Assembly (NCBI GenBank): GCA_018433775.1
Contig: JAHDQN010000020.1
Span: forward strand, 1-64,000
Direction of reading: 5' to 3'
DNA length: 64,000 nucleotides
Source of the DNA: Deltaproteobacteria bacterium
Lineage (GTDB): Bacteria; Desulfobacterota; Desulfomonilia; UBA1062
Shown here: piece after piece, positions 18,048 to 27,869 of the stretch
Position numbering within the stretch: position 1 is the first letter of the stretch
How the letters are laid out: each line of letters begins with the position of its first letter
Translations under genes and position numbers: made by a program
The notes under the pieces: generated by a model
Seen by the model: only the letters and a program-made list of their open reading frames with translations
The model's database searches: none
What the model was told of the DNA's origin: nothing

Positions 18048-19715
18048 CTACCCCCCTGTTCCTGTCTGACCGAAGACAGAACCGATGATCTCCCGGGCCT
18101 CGCGCTGGATCTGCTTCAGATGCTGCTCTCCCTTGAAGCTCTCGGTATAGATCTTATAAATGTCCTCGGTGCCCGAGGGCCGGGCAGCGAACCATCCGTT
18201 TTCGGTCATGATCTTGATGCCGCCCAGGGGGGCCTGGTTGCCCGGGGCCTCGGTGATCCTGGCCGTGATCTTCTCCCCTGCGAGCTCTTGGGCCCTGATC
18301 ATTTCGGGCGAGAGCTTCTTGAGCACGGCCTTCTGCTCCGGGCCGGCCGGTGCGTCGAGCCGCTCGTACACGGGCGAGCCGAAGCGGGCCTCCAGATCGC
18401 GGTAGTGCTCCGAGGGGTCTTTTCCGGTCACGGCCAGGATCTCGGCCGCGAGCAGGTCCATGATGAAACCGTCCTTGTCCGTGGTCCAGACCGTGCCGTC
18501 CTTTTTCACGAATGACGCGCCCGCGCTCTCTTCGCCGCCGAAGGCGCACCGTGAGGTCAGGAGACAGTCCACGAACCACTTGAACCCCACCGGCACCTCC
18601 ATGACCCTTCTTCCCAGGCTGTACGCCACCCGGTCGATCATGGAGCTGCTCACCAGGGTCTTGCCGATGGCTGCGTCCGCAGGCCAGCCCTTCCGGGACG
18701 AGAAGAGATAGTAGATGGCCGTGCTCAGCACGTGGTTCGGGTTCATGAGGCCTGCGCTGTGCGTGACAATGCCGTGGCGGTCGAAGTCCGGATCGTTGCC
18801 GAAGGCCAGGTCGTAGGCGTCCTTGAGCTCGATGAGGCGCGCCATGGCAAAGGGCGACGAGCAGTCCATCCGGATCTTTCCGTCGTGGTCAAGGGTCATG
18901 AAACTGAAGGTGGGGTCGGCCTTCGCGTGCATGACCTCGATGTTCAGGCCGTACTTCTCAGCGATCCTCCCCCAGTAGGCTATCCCTGAGCTGCCCAGGG
19001 CGTCGGCCCCCAGGGAGAGGCCTGCTGCCCGGATGGCCTCCATGTCCAGGATGTTCTCCAGGTCGTCCACATAGGGCTGTACATAGTCGTGCCTCCAGGT
19101 GGTGGCCGCGCGCAGGGCCTGCTCGTAGGGCATGCGCTTCACCCCGGCATTGCCGCCGGTGAGGAGCTCGTTGGCTTTGTTCGCGATCCAGTCGGTCACG
19201 TGGGTGTCCGCGGGCCCGCCCTCGGGCGGGTTGTACTTGAATCCTCCGTCTTCCGGCGGGTTGTGCGAGGGCGTCACCACGATCCCGTCGGCAAAGCCCG
19301 CCTTGCGCCGGTGGTTGTAGCTCAGGATGGCGTGGGATATCACGGGCGTGGGAGTATAGCCGTCGCCCTCCTGGAGCAGCACGTTCACCCCGTTTGCCGC
19401 CAGGACCTCGAGCGCGGTCTTTTCCGCGGGCACGGAGAGGGCATGGGTGTCCTTGCCCATGAAGAGCGGGCCGTTGATGTTCTGCTGCACGCGGTACAGG
19501 CAGATGGCCTGAGTGACGGCCAGGATGTGGGCCTCGTTGAACCCGCCTTTCCACGACGTGCCCCGGTGCCCCGAGGTCCCGAAGGAGACCCGCTGCGAGG
19601 GCTGGGACACGACATCCACCGGGTGTGAGTAGTATGCGTCGATGAGGGCGGCCACATCGACGAGCATATCCGCTGTAGGCTCCCTGCCAGCAAGCGGGTG
19701 CGGGTGTACACTCAT
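18048..19715 (-). CDS. pgm: phosphoglucomutase (alpha-D-glucose-phosphate specific)
   Basis: Interconverts glucose-1-phosphate and glucose-6-phosphate, linking glycolysis to glycogen and envelope sugars. 555 aa, as in E. coli Pgm (about 546). Phosphoserine loop [12 protein letters not shown] (about residue 147), Mg-binding NDPDFDRHG, and the substrate loops GGEESAGAS and ARPSGTED are all present. ATG 19715 follows AAAGGAGGAA. Single gene; the chromosome also encodes a glycogen-binding-type ParA fusion 12 kb away, which is suggestive only. Confidence 0.97.
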   Translation of the reverse strand: MSVHPHPLAGREPTADMLVDVAALIDAYYSHPVDVVSQPSQRVSFGTSGHRGTSWKGGFNEAHILAVTQAICLYRVQQNINGPLFMGKDTHALSVPAEKTALEVLAANGVNVLLQEGDGYTPTPVISHAILSYNHRRKAGFADGIVVTPSHNPPEDGGFKYNPPEGGPADTHVTDWIANKANELLTGGNAGVKRMPYEQALRAATTWRHDYVQPYVDDLENILDMEAIRAAGLSLGADALGSSGIAYWGRIAEKYGLNIEVMHAKADPTFSFMTLDHDGKIRMDCSSPFAMARLIELKDAYDLAFGNDPDFDRHGIVTHSAGLMNPNHVLSTAIYYLFSSRKGWPADAAIGKTLVSSSMIDRVAYSLGRRVMEVPVGFKWFVDCLLTSRCAFGGEESAGASFVKKDGTVWTTDKDGFIMDLLAAEILAVTGKDPSEHYRDLEARFGSPVYERLDAPAGPEQKAVLKKLSPEMIRAQELAGEKITARITEAPGNQAPLGGIKIMTENGWFAARPSGTEDIYKIYTESFKGEQHLKQIQREAREIIGSVFGQTGTGG

Positions 19716-19994
19716 AGTCTGTTCCTCCTTTCATGCTCCTGTAGTAGCAATAATACGCACGCATATCAGACAATCACGCGAGTGTCGGGCGGCAGAACCC
19801 GTCCACGGGCTTAAAAAGATCCGGCTGTCCACGGGCGGCCGAAGATTCCCCCCTCCGGACAGACCGCGGACCCTGCCGAGCCGGTCCTGATTGTAACCGA
19901 TTCGCAGGCCGTGAACAATATCTCCCTGAAATCGATGGAGGAAAGCTCACGGACAGCATCGGAACGCCCTCCTGCCGGGGACGTTGAGGGACGA

Positions 19995-20029
19995 AAAGGC
20001 CCGGGGGCGCTACGTTCGCACCCCCGGGC
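19995..20029 (-). terminator. terminator after the rubredoxin-like gene
   Basis: Perfect 9-base stem GCCCGGGGG / CCCCCGGGC followed on the minus strand by CCTTTTCG. A second hairpin, TCCGGGAG / CTCCCGGA, lies at 20044-20073. Both fall 35-110 bases past the stop at 20109. The rest of 19716-20108 shows nothing else apart from the pgm ribosome site. Confidence 0.55.
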
Positions 20030-20108
20030 GGGCATGGGAACACTCCGGGAGGTCCCCGGCAGGGTCTCCCGGAGATGGGGGATCGGCTGGCCGGGAGAAT
20101 CCCTCAGG

Positions 20109-20267
20109 TCAGTAGGTCGTGCCCCCCTCGTCGTAGAGCTTTCTCAAAAATGCCCGGTCAACGGTCTCACCATCGACGAAGTGGTTGGGCTCAGCGCCGC
20201 AGTAGGGGCAGTTCTGTTCCGGGTCAAGGATAACTTCTCCGCAGATTCCGCAAACGATCTCTTTCAT
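20109..20267 (-). CDS. rubredoxin-like zinc/iron ribbon protein, 52 aa
   Basis: Too short for most gene finders. The product has two knuckles, CGICGE (residues 6-11) and CPYCGAE (20-26), spaced as in the rubredoxin domain at the C-terminus of rubrerythrins, then a 26-residue tail ending DEGGTTY. A GGAGG ribosome site lies 10 bases before ATG 20267. It is 25 bases downstream of the FAD oxidoreductase on the same strand and may be its electron partner (inference). Confidence 0.8.
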   Translation of the reverse strand: MKEIVCGICGEVILDPEQNCPYCGAEPNHFVDGETVDRAFLRKLYDEGGTTY

Positions 20268-20292
20268 TCCGGTATGTCCTCCTGATTGTTTT

Positions 20293-21756
20293 TCAAACCT
20301 TTTCTCGTCTTTCCGGCTTCATGATGCGCCATATCTCCTGGAGCGCGTCCCGTGCCGCGTTGTACCCGCACATGCCGTGCACCCCTGCGCCGGGCGGCGA
20401 CGAGGCCGAGCATATCCGGAATCGGCTCCAGCCGAACGCATAGGGCTTCCACGAGATGTCCGGCCTGAAGAGAAGCTGCCACAGGCTGTTGGCCCCTGCG
20501 GCTACGTCGCCTCCCACCAGGCTCTGATTGTGCCGCTGGAGACTCCTGGCAGTAAACACCCTCCGGGAGAGGATCAGCTTCGTGAATCCCGGGGCAAACC
20601 TCTCCACCTGCTGCTCGATCCGCTGCGCCATGTTCTGGTACGATCCGTTCGGCACGTGGCAGTACGCCCAGGCGGTGTGCTTGCCCTGAGGCGCCCTGGA
20701 GGGGTCGAACAGGCTGGGCTGGCTGCAGATCACAAAGGGTCTCTCCGGGTGAATGCCCTGCCAGACCTGGCGCTCGGCCAGGGCGATCTCGCGCGCCGTG
20801 CCCCCCAGGTGCAGGGTGCCCGCATCCCGGCAGCCCGGCGCAGCCCAGGGGATGGGACCGTCCAGGGCCCAGTCGATCTTGCAGACGCCCGGGCCGTGCC
20901 GGTATCTTCCGAGCTGGAAGCGGTGCCGCCGGGGAAGCCGGCCCCTGGTTATCTCGAGAATCTGCCCGGGAGCGAGGTCGAAAAAGAGCACCCGGGAGTA
21001 CGGCAGGCTCCGGAAGTCGTGTACCTCGCGCATGAGTCTGATCTCGGCGTGCAGCGACTGCAGGTATGCCGTGAGTGCGTCCGTGATCCTGCCTGCGCCG
21101 CCCCGGGGCATAGGCCACCCGGTGGCGTGAGTGGAGACCCCCATGAGCAGGGCGAACGCGGCCGTACCCGGGGCATCCAGGGGACGGAGAGAGTGTGCGC
21201 CGAGCCCGGCGAACAGGGCATATGCCTTCTCGGTCCTGAAAAGACTGCGTGCGGCCAGCTCCACGCTCCGGACCCCCTTGAGGCCGAAGGAAAGAAAGAG
21301 CCCCGGGTGCCGCGGCACGTGGATGAGGGGTTTCAGGATATCCTGCATCAGCGCGCCCCAGCGGCGGACAAAGGGCTCGACGTAATCGTGATAGGCATGA
21401 GCGTCTTCGCCCAGGCCCGCTGCCGAGGTTTCCAGGGAGCGGGAGAGGGTCAGGCAGGTGCCGTCGTCAAAGGGATGAGCCAGTGCCGCAGGCGGCGTGA
21501 TCCACTCCACGGGAAAGGCGTGGGAGGGCAGGCCGCTGAAAAACGGCGTGCCGATGGCCAGGGGAAAGATCGCGGCATAGGTGTCGTGAAGAAAGCCCGG
21601 CAGGGTGCCCTCGTCGGATCGGACGCACCCGCCTGGTGCATCCGCGGCCTCCACCACGAGCACCGACCTCCCCGCCCGCGCCATGGTGAGGGCTGCGGCA
21701 AGGCCGTTGGGCCCCGCGCCTACGACAATGGAATCATAGCTTGCCGATCGCAGCAT
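20293..21756 (-). CDS. FAD-dependent oxidoreductase, phytoene desaturase-like
   Basis: 487 aa of the flavin amine-oxidase/CrtI-type NAD(P)/FAD superfamily. N-terminal dinucleotide motif VVGAGPNGLAAALTMARAG with the acidic VVEAADAPGG; the C-terminal FAD motif is changed to PPGAGVHGMCGYNAAR. Closest in character to PYROXD2/carotenoid desaturase-like proteins; no carotenoid cluster surrounds it, so the substrate is open. Lies 24 bases behind the STAS protein and 25 ahead of the rubredoxin-like gene, forming a three-gene operon. Confidence 0.85.
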   Translation of the reverse strand: MLRSASYDSIVVGAGPNGLAAALTMARAGRSVLVVEAADAPGGCVRSDEGTLPGFLHDTYAAIFPLAIGTPFFSGLPSHAFPVEWITPPAALAHPFDDGTCLTLSRSLETSAAGLGEDAHAYHDYVEPFVRRWGALMQDILKPLIHVPRHPGLFLSFGLKGVRSVELAARSLFRTEKAYALFAGLGAHSLRPLDAPGTAAFALLMGVSTHATGWPMPRGGAGRITDALTAYLQSLHAEIRLMREVHDFRSLPYSRVLFFDLAPGQILEITRGRLPRRHRFQLGRYRHGPGVCKIDWALDGPIPWAAPGCRDAGTLHLGGTAREIALAERQVWQGIHPERPFVICSQPSLFDPSRAPQGKHTAWAYCHVPNGSYQNMAQRIEQQVERFAPGFTKLILSRRVFTARSLQRHNQSLVGGDVAAGANSLWQLLFRPDISWKPYAFGWSRFRICSASSPPGAGVHGMCGYNAARDALQEIWRIMKPERREKV

Positions 21757-21780
21757 GACGATATAGCTCCCCTGTCTTTC

Positions 21781-22806
21781 TCAATAGCCTGCAAGGCTCA
21801 TGAGTAAATACCCCAGAGACCTGATCTGCGCGTTATACCGGAGATTGCCCATGTACTCCCACTGGTAGTCGTCTCCCACACAGCTCTTCTCCATGCTCAC
21901 GTACCCCCGGATGCCGAAATGCCGGCCCAGCGAGAGCAGCACGTGCCTCCAGATGCGCTCCTGCACGCGCGAGCCCATGAGCTCGAATGCGAGCTCGTAG
22001 AGCGGGTCGCTCGCCCGTGCAAAACCCTGCACCCGGGCGATCGTCACCCCGTCTTTTTCACAGGCGTCAAAGCTCACCCACCCGGCCTCCGGGTGTCCTT
22101 GCGGGGTGATGAAGGTGAATGACTCGTCGTTTGCATGGAGAATCCGCACGCCGGTGTAGAGCGGCCCGGCAGGAGTCATTGCGTTTATGAGCACCACCGC
22201 GCCCGGGACAAAGCCTTCAGACGGGGGATAAAACCGGTTCTGCGGCGGCTGGAACCGGGTGAAGCCGTCTTTCAGCGCCCCGATCACCTCCCGGGGGCCG
22301 GCATCGACACCGGCGAGGCGCATCCGGTAGATCTTGTGCCAAAGGCGCCCGAACCCCTGCACCGGGCCGGCCGCACCGAACCCGTCGACATTGCGATTGA
22401 TTGCCCCGGGCGGCACCGACTCCACCCGCAGTGTCCCGACAGGAGCCGCCCACGTCCGGCCCTCGGGCTCCTTGTCCTTGCCGCCCGCGGGCTCGGATGG
22501 CTCGGGGATGATTGCCCCGTCGATCCGGGCTGCCCCGAATATGTCTCGGAACCCAGGGCTCAGATGCGCGGCCCTGAGCACCCTGCCCTCTGTCCTGGCC
22601 TGCTGGTGGAGTGTTATCAGGGCATTGAGGCCGGAGACCTCCAGCCCGTCCACCCCGGAGAAGTCGAGCACCACCTCCCGTGCTTTGTCCATGCGCATCC
22701 AGGCATCCATGAGCCCGCCAGCGATCCGAGAGGTGATCCTTCCTGAAAGTGCGATCGCCCCGTTCTGGATGGTTGCCCGGGGCGGCGAGCTTTCTGCTGC
22801 TGTCAT
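21781..22806 (-). CDS. STAS domain fused to a DUF1990-like domain
   Basis: 341 aa. The first ~100 residues look like a STAS domain (VVLDFSGVDGLEVSGLNALITLHQQAR), without a clear phosphorylatable Ser at the usual place. After a linker the C-terminal half (about 150-330) has FTRFQPPQNRFYPP and TPQGHPEAGWVSFDA, reminiscent of DUF1990/SRPBCC-like proteins (that assignment is tentative). Start at ATG 22806 follows AGGGAG; the frame stays open to 22899 without support. Heads the operon with the FAD oxidoreductase. Confidence 0.65.
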   Translation of the reverse strand: MTAAESSPPRATIQNGAIALSGRITSRIAGGLMDAWMRMDKAREVVLDFSGVDGLEVSGLNALITLHQQARTEGRVLRAAHLSPGFRDIFGAARIDGAIIPEPSEPAGGKDKEPEGRTWAAPVGTLRVESVPPGAINRNVDGFGAAGPVQGFGRLWHKIYRMRLAGVDAGPREVIGALKDGFTRFQPPQNRFYPPSEGFVPGAVVLINAMTPAGPLYTGVRILHANDESFTFITPQGHPEAGWVSFDACEKDGVTIARVQGFARASDPLYELAFELMGSRVQERIWRHVLLSLGRHFGIRGYVSMEKSCVGDDYQWEYMGNLRYNAQIRSLGYLLMSLAGY

Positions 22807-23176
22807 GGTCTCCCTCTCATTGAAACGATCACCCGTGCATCGGACGGGTTGCAGCGAATGCTGCAGGTTCATGCGAACCGGCGGCGTACAGGCCGGCAAC
22901 GGCGACGGAGCTGCGGCAGATACGCTCCGGGCCCCCGGCCGGAACAGCCGAACGGATCATCCTGGAGAACGGGCAGCGGTCAGGGCCAGCGCATCCTCGC
23001 CTGCCCGTGGCCCCGAGCCTGTACAAACCGGAATCCATGCTCCCTCCTGTGCGCATTCTTGTCTCTTGCGAGAGGAAAAGACGTGTGAGTCCTCGTGAAT
23101 ATAATAGACCCCGGAGGGTGAGAGTCAATGAACGCAACCCCGGCCACAGACGGACCGGCAGGAGAGGAAGCCGCGT
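22807..23176. other. leader region of the STAS operon
   Basis: 370 bases between the SGNH-like gene and the STAS gene. It contains the promoter at 23101-23128 and about 290 bases of probable untranslated leader; no ORF with a ribosome site was found. Confidence 0.5.
23101..23128 (-). promoter_or_regulatory. sigma-70 promoter of the STAS/oxidoreductase/rubredoxin operon
   Basis: On the minus strand TTGACT, a 16-base spacer and TATTAT. It begins about 50 bases past the stop of the upstream SGNH-like gene. Confidence 0.6.
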
Positions 23177-23911
23177 TCAGCGGTGCTGGAGGATATCCGC
23201 GAGAGAGCTCTGCCGCATGAGTTCACCATACCACAGAGAGTATGCCTCGCTTCCCGGGTGGAGGCGGTCCGGGGCGAAAAAACGCCCCGGGTCTTTGCGC
23301 ACGGGGTCGTCGTCCCGCTTCCGGAACAGGTCCACATATTCCACCCCGGTCTGCCGGGCCAGAAGGATAAACAGCTCCCGTGCCGCCCTGGCCCTCTCGG
23401 TATACATCCAGCTCAGGGGCGGAAAAAACGCGGGCGCGAGCCCGATGTCGCCCGTACCGACCACGATCACCCTGCCCGCCCTCGCCAGTGCCAGGTGGAA
23501 CAGCCGGGACAAAGGCTCCTTGATCTCGTCGGGGCTTCTCAACCGCAGGATGTCGATGCTCCCCGCGTGGACGAGGATGAGGTCGAAGGCCCCCTCTTCC
23601 ACGGAGCGCAGCTGCTCCAGCACCTCGGATACACCGGCGCCGTTGCGGCTCCTGTTGACGATCTCCACGGCAGGAAAGTCCCGGGCGATCAGGCCGGCAA
23701 TCGAGAGGCCTGGATCACCGGCCCCGGTGCCCACGCCGATGTCGTCTCCCACCACGAGGATGCGCCCGCCGGCCTCATCAAAGCGCACCTCGAATGCCTG
23801 CGACTCCCCGGCGAGCTTCACAGCCTGATAGACCCTGGTTCCGAGGAAGACGGCATTGACGAGAAAGACTCCCCCGATGAGGAGAACGAGAATGAGGGAA
23901 ACACGCTTCAT
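23177..23911 (-). CDS. SGNH-hydrolase-fold protein lacking the catalytic Ser
   Basis: 244 aa with an N-terminal hydrophobic segment (residues 5-26), so exported or anchored. The fold is suggested by block I VVGDDIGVGTG (about residue 53), block V DRLHPGSEAY (about residue 217) and FDLILVHAGSIDIL. In block I the usual GDS is GDD, so the nucleophile is Asp; in block III the GxND motif reads GSID. Only the C-terminal Asp-His is normal. It may be a non-catalytic or re-purposed member. Confidence 0.7.
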   Translation of the reverse strand: MKRVSLILVLLIGGVFLVNAVFLGTRVYQAVKLAGESQAFEVRFDEAGGRILVVGDDIGVGTGAGDPGLSIAGLIARDFPAVEIVNRSRNGAGVSEVLEQLRSVEEGAFDLILVHAGSIDILRLRSPDEIKEPLSRLFHLALARAGRVIVVGTGDIGLAPAFFPPLSWMYTERARAARELFILLARQTGVEYVDLFRKRDDDPVRKDPGRFFAPDRLHPGSEAYSLWYGELMRQSSLADILQHR

Positions 23912-24129
23912 CCGATCGACACCTCCGCGGTCATTTCACCTGCAATGCATACTGCAAAACCGCAAAGGCCACAACAGGCTTGTTCCATGTCACGGAGGGC
24001 TCCATCCAGCGCCGGCGGCAGGTGTGCCCGCATCCCCGGATGGGCGGTGCTCGATCCCGCCATGGACCCGGCGGACCCGCGACCTCTTTCGCCCCTGAGC
24101 AGCACTGCGTCCCTGCCCCTGTCCGGGCA

Positions 24130-27120
24130 TCAGGAGTTCAGCCGGTGATCTTCGGATTCCCGGCTCCCGGCGCGGGGAGCGGCCCTTCCCGCCCGGCCCC
24201 TGCCCGGGATCGAACCGCGGGTGCCGGGGCCGCCCTGCACGAAGCCGCGGAATTCTGCAGCCCGGTCCTTGCGGGCTGCATCCCGGGATTCCCCGAGATG
24301 CGTGAGGGTGATGAGCGCCGGCAGGATGGTGAGGATGGAGACGGTCACCAGGAGAATGGCCAGCGAATTGACCGTGGAGAAATTCCTCACCGCGGTGGTC
24401 TGGGAGAAGAGCAGCACCACGAACCCGGCAAACGTCGTGGCGTTTGCCGTGAGAACCGCCCTGCCCACGTGGCCCATGGTCATCCGGATCGCGTCTCTGC
24501 CGTGGATGCCCTCTTTGCCGAGCCGGTGGAAGTAGTGGAGAAAATGGATGGAGCCGTCGATGCCGAGCCCGATGACCAGCGCGCCGCACAGCACGGTGCC
24601 CAGATCCAGCGGGATGCCCTTCCACCCCATGAACCCCAGGATGAACTCCAGGGGGATCAGGATGGACAGGAGCGAGATGGTGCCCCGCTTGACGGATTTC
24701 TGGGTCAGCGACACCAGGACGAGCACGATCAGGGCCGCGAGCACCAGGCTCTGGAACTGGCTCGAGATGAGCAGGCGGTGCACGACCCGGATGGTTTCGG
24801 GCATGCCTGCCTGGTCGATGGAGACCTCCGCGGATGCAGTGATCGCGGACTCGATCCCGGGCACCTGCTCCACCTGACTGAGGAAGAAGACCGGGCTCTC
24901 CGCCGCAAGATCCCACAGCACCCCCCCGGAACGCTTTCGGAAATCCTCGTCCGCTGTGAGCTCTGGAGGGTACAGATCGGCGCATGCAGCCTGGAGCGAC
25001 GCGATCTGCTGGAGCCTCAGTGAAAATCCCACACGCCTGAGCAGACCGCCGGCGGTGAGGCGGGCGTCCTCCCGGCCCATGGCGCCGCTCCGCACGATCA
25101 TTTCCTCAAGCGTTTGGCCGGCCGCCGCCGGGTCCCGGGCAGGATCCTCCCGGACAGCGTCCAGGAGGGCGCCGATGAGGAAAGCGGGCAGCACTTCGAC
25201 GGTCTCTTCTTCCAGATAGGTCCGCGCCTCCCGCAGTACCGGGCCGTAGTCGATATCCGCCCCGATGCCGTTCAGCCTCCGGGCGAGCCGTTCTTCCAGG
25301 TATACGGGGTCAAGCCCCTCGACGCCGCCGTAGAACCGGGCGAGCCAGGCGAGCTGCATGGCGGCCTCAGCGAGCCGCACCCGCTCCAACGCGGCTCTGC
25401 CCTCGCGGTTCAACACCTCGGGGTCTATCTGCACGATCCTGCCCGAGCCCCCCCGGTTCATGAACTCCTCCAGGCGCCCCGCAAGGACGCGCATCTCCCG
25501 GGTGCTCGACTCTTTCACGATGGAGTTCACCAGCCCCTGCCGCCGGTCGGGCTTGACAAAGGTCTTCAGGATCTCCTGGCCCTCGAGCATGAACCACAGG
25601 TTGGCGATTCCCTCGCGGGTCTCGGGGATCGCGTATATGCCGTTCATGAGCCAGTTTTCCTCGGCGATGAGCGCGTTGATCGAGGTGATCCCGCCCACGG
25701 TGCCCTCGGACCGCAGGTAGTTCTCCAGATAGCTCATCCGGTTCATGACGGCCGGGTCTTCCAGGTCTCCACGGAAATAGAGGCTGAAGGGGTACATGCC
25801 GCTGAAGTGGTCCATGAGAATGGTGCAGCCCTGTCGTGGGGGGCTGTCTTCGGGCAGCTGCCCGATGAAGTCAACGTTGGTCTTCATGTTCAGAATGCCG
25901 AAGCCCATGATCACCAGCCCCGCTCCGGAGGCCGCTAGCACGGTCAGGGCGTGATCGTGCACCCAGCCCCCGAGGCTCTCCATGGCGCGGGAAAAGACGT
26001 GCGCGCCCTGCCCCTGCTCGTCCGGGGTGGCCGGCCTGATCCTGAACACGTGCAGGCCCAGCGCGAGCAGCACCACCGACAGAAAGCAGGCCGACCCGAG
26101 GCCGAAGGCCATCTCGATGCCGAAGTTCTTGAGCACGTCGATCCTGGTTGTGGCAAAGGTGAGGAGCCCGGCAATGGTGGTAAGGGCGCTCATGATAATA
26201 GGGACGGTAATCTCCGAGGAGGACGACGAGAGGTCCCCCCTCTTCAGGTAATGGTTGTAGAAGTGCACGGCATAGTCCGAGCCCAAGGCCAGCAGGAGCA
26301 CGGCCACCGGCGGGCTCAGAATGTTGATGGGATAATCGAAGAACGACATGAGGCCGAAGGTCCAGACAATGGACAGGCCGACCAGGACCAGCGGGAAGAC
26401 CACGCCCGTGAACCGCCTGAGGCCGAACCAGAGCACGCACACGATGACCGCCAGCATGACGGGAACGAGCACCCTCACGTCGCGGTTCATGTATTCGTTC
26501 ATGTAAAAGTGCACGGCCGGGTCGCCCCCGAAGAAGTGGGCGCGGTCTCCGGCGATCCTGTTGACCGCCTTCTCGATCTTCCCGAAGACGCTCACCTCGT
26601 CGTACGAGCTGTGGATGTTGGTCATGAGGGCGCTGAAGGCGCCGTCCGCGGAGACGATCGTGTTCACGTACATCTCTTCGGCCAGGACATACTCCCTGAA
26701 GGCCTCCATCTCTTCGGGCGTGGCCGGGATGTCGGTCATGAGATCGCCCACCTCGATCCCGTCTTCGGTCTTGCGGATGTCGATGATGTTGGCGATGCTC
26801 GTGACATTGAACAGCTCTTCCATGCCGTCGAGCTCATTGGTGATCTCCCGGATGAGCTCCAGGGACGCGCGGTTGAACACGCCCTGGTCCGAGAAATCGA
26901 TGACCGTGAAGACCATGACATTGGAGGAGAACTCCTCGTCGACCTTAATCAGGAGCTGTGCGGTCTTGTCGTGCCTGGGGAGCCAGGTGGAGTGGTCGTT
27001 GTTGACCTTGAGCCTCAGGGCGCTCAGACCCAGGACCACCGTGCACACGCCGATGAGCGAGAGCAGGAGCCACCGGTACCGGAGAATCGGGCTGGTCGCT
27101 GCCCCGGGCGGTCTAGTCAT
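24130..27120 (-). CDS. MMPL/RND-family transporter
   Basis: 996 aa inner-membrane protein with the duplicated RND plan: TM1 near residue 20, a periplasmic loop (about 45-220), a six-helix bundle (about 220-400), a second helix at about 415, a second large loop (about 435-790) and five to six C-terminal helices. Family motif pieces are LALGSDYAVHFYNHYLK and LVIGLGIDGSIHFLHYFHRLG. Related to HpnN-like and MMPL lipid exporters; cargo unknown. ATG 27120 is used; a GTG at 27264 stays in frame. The last ~60 residues are Arg/Gly-rich and look non-conserved. Confidence 0.85.
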   Translation of the reverse strand: MTRPPGAATSPILRYRWLLLSLIGVCTVVLGLSALRLKVNNDHSTWLPRHDKTAQLLIKVDEEFSSNVMVFTVIDFSDQGVFNRASLELIREITNELDGMEELFNVTSIANIIDIRKTEDGIEVGDLMTDIPATPEEMEAFREYVLAEEMYVNTIVSADGAFSALMTNIHSSYDEVSVFGKIEKAVNRIAGDRAHFFGGDPAVHFYMNEYMNRDVRVLVPVMLAVIVCVLWFGLRRFTGVVFPLVLVGLSIVWTFGLMSFFDYPINILSPPVAVLLLALGSDYAVHFYNHYLKRGDLSSSSSEITVPIIMSALTTIAGLLTFATTRIDVLKNFGIEMAFGLGSACFLSVVLLALGLHVFRIRPATPDEQGQGAHVFSRAMESLGGWVHDHALTVLAASGAGLVIMGFGILNMKTNVDFIGQLPEDSPPRQGCTILMDHFSGMYPFSLYFRGDLEDPAVMNRMSYLENYLRSEGTVGGITSINALIAEENWLMNGIYAIPETREGIANLWFMLEGQEILKTFVKPDRRQGLVNSIVKESSTREMRVLAGRLEEFMNRGGSGRIVQIDPEVLNREGRAALERVRLAEAAMQLAWLARFYGGVEGLDPVYLEERLARRLNGIGADIDYGPVLREARTYLEEETVEVLPAFLIGALLDAVREDPARDPAAAGQTLEEMIVRSGAMGREDARLTAGGLLRRVGFSLRLQQIASLQAACADLYPPELTADEDFRKRSGGVLWDLAAESPVFFLSQVEQVPGIESAITASAEVSIDQAGMPETIRVVHRLLISSQFQSLVLAALIVLVLVSLTQKSVKRGTISLLSILIPLEFILGFMGWKGIPLDLGTVLCGALVIGLGIDGSIHFLHYFHRLGKEGIHGRDAIRMTMGHVGRAVLTANATTFAGFVVLLFSQTTAVRNFSTVNSLAILLVTVSILTILPALITLTHLGESRDAARKDRAAEFRGFVQGGPGTRGSIPGRGRAGRAAPRAGSRESEDHRLNS

Positions 27121-27869
27121 GGAGTGGGCCGCTCCGTACGGCCTGCGCTCGGGCGGGGCGTGCACCGGCTGAAGGCCCGGTTCCGGCGCTGTCTGCAGCG
27201 GTGAACCGGCCCTGCCGGCAGAGGCCCCGGTTTCCGGACTGATCCGGGGCTGAGCGGTGGACACACCTTTCCCGGAAAGATGCGCGATTCCCCATCATCG
27301 GAAGAACCCTCCTCATCACCGGGAGACCGGGCTCGCGGCCGAATGGCTACGCAGAGCGCGCTCCCGTGTAAAAACCAGAATCATCATCCCTGTCAGCCGG
27401 GGAGACCGGGCGCCTTCCCTGCCCGGGCCCGCCTCGCGTCTGACGCGGGGAATGATGTTTCATTATCTCCTCATCAATAATATGAGCCCAAGGGCAAGCC
27501 CTGGACCCTATTACGCCCGAAAGCAGCGAAGAATGTGACCCCACCTCCAAAGCCCTCAAGAAGCGGAAGCAAAGGAGGATTTCATCAAACAACGGCTCAT
27601 GTGCAACAGATGGTTACAGCCTTCGGCACGGAGGCTTTACATTCATGCCCCTGCCGTTTTCATGAGCGCCAAGGTTTGTCTATAGCACAGGATATCGCCG
27701 TGATGGAAGGAATTTACGTTTCTGCCGGAGAAAAAAGCACCCCGGCACGGACACTCGCCGCAATCAAGGGGTTCGGGATCGCGAAAAGCCGGAGCTCCTC
27801 CCTCCAGCCTGTCCTCCGCCTGAGGGAGAAAGGACGAAGAGCAGGGGCATGGGGGAGCCCTTTAGCGGC
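27121..27869. other. long intergenic region containing element copy 2
   Basis: About 750 bases with no credible gene. It holds the structured element at 27473-27583; the rest shows no ribosome site, tRNA or clear terminator. Possible remnant of lost sequence. Confidence 0.4.
27473..27583 (+). ncRNA. structured intergenic element, copy 2
   Basis: Starts ATCAATAATATGA and aligns with copy 1 (16794-16903) with two or three short gaps and about 80% identity. The GGG-CAAG-CCC hairpin, the CCCTA and GAATGTG blocks and the terminal AAGGAGGATT are kept. Its closing helix is CCTCC...GGAGG. The second hairpin is weaker than in copy 1. No ORF follows it. The minus-strand gene on its 5' side is the MMPL transporter. 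Confidence 0.5.
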
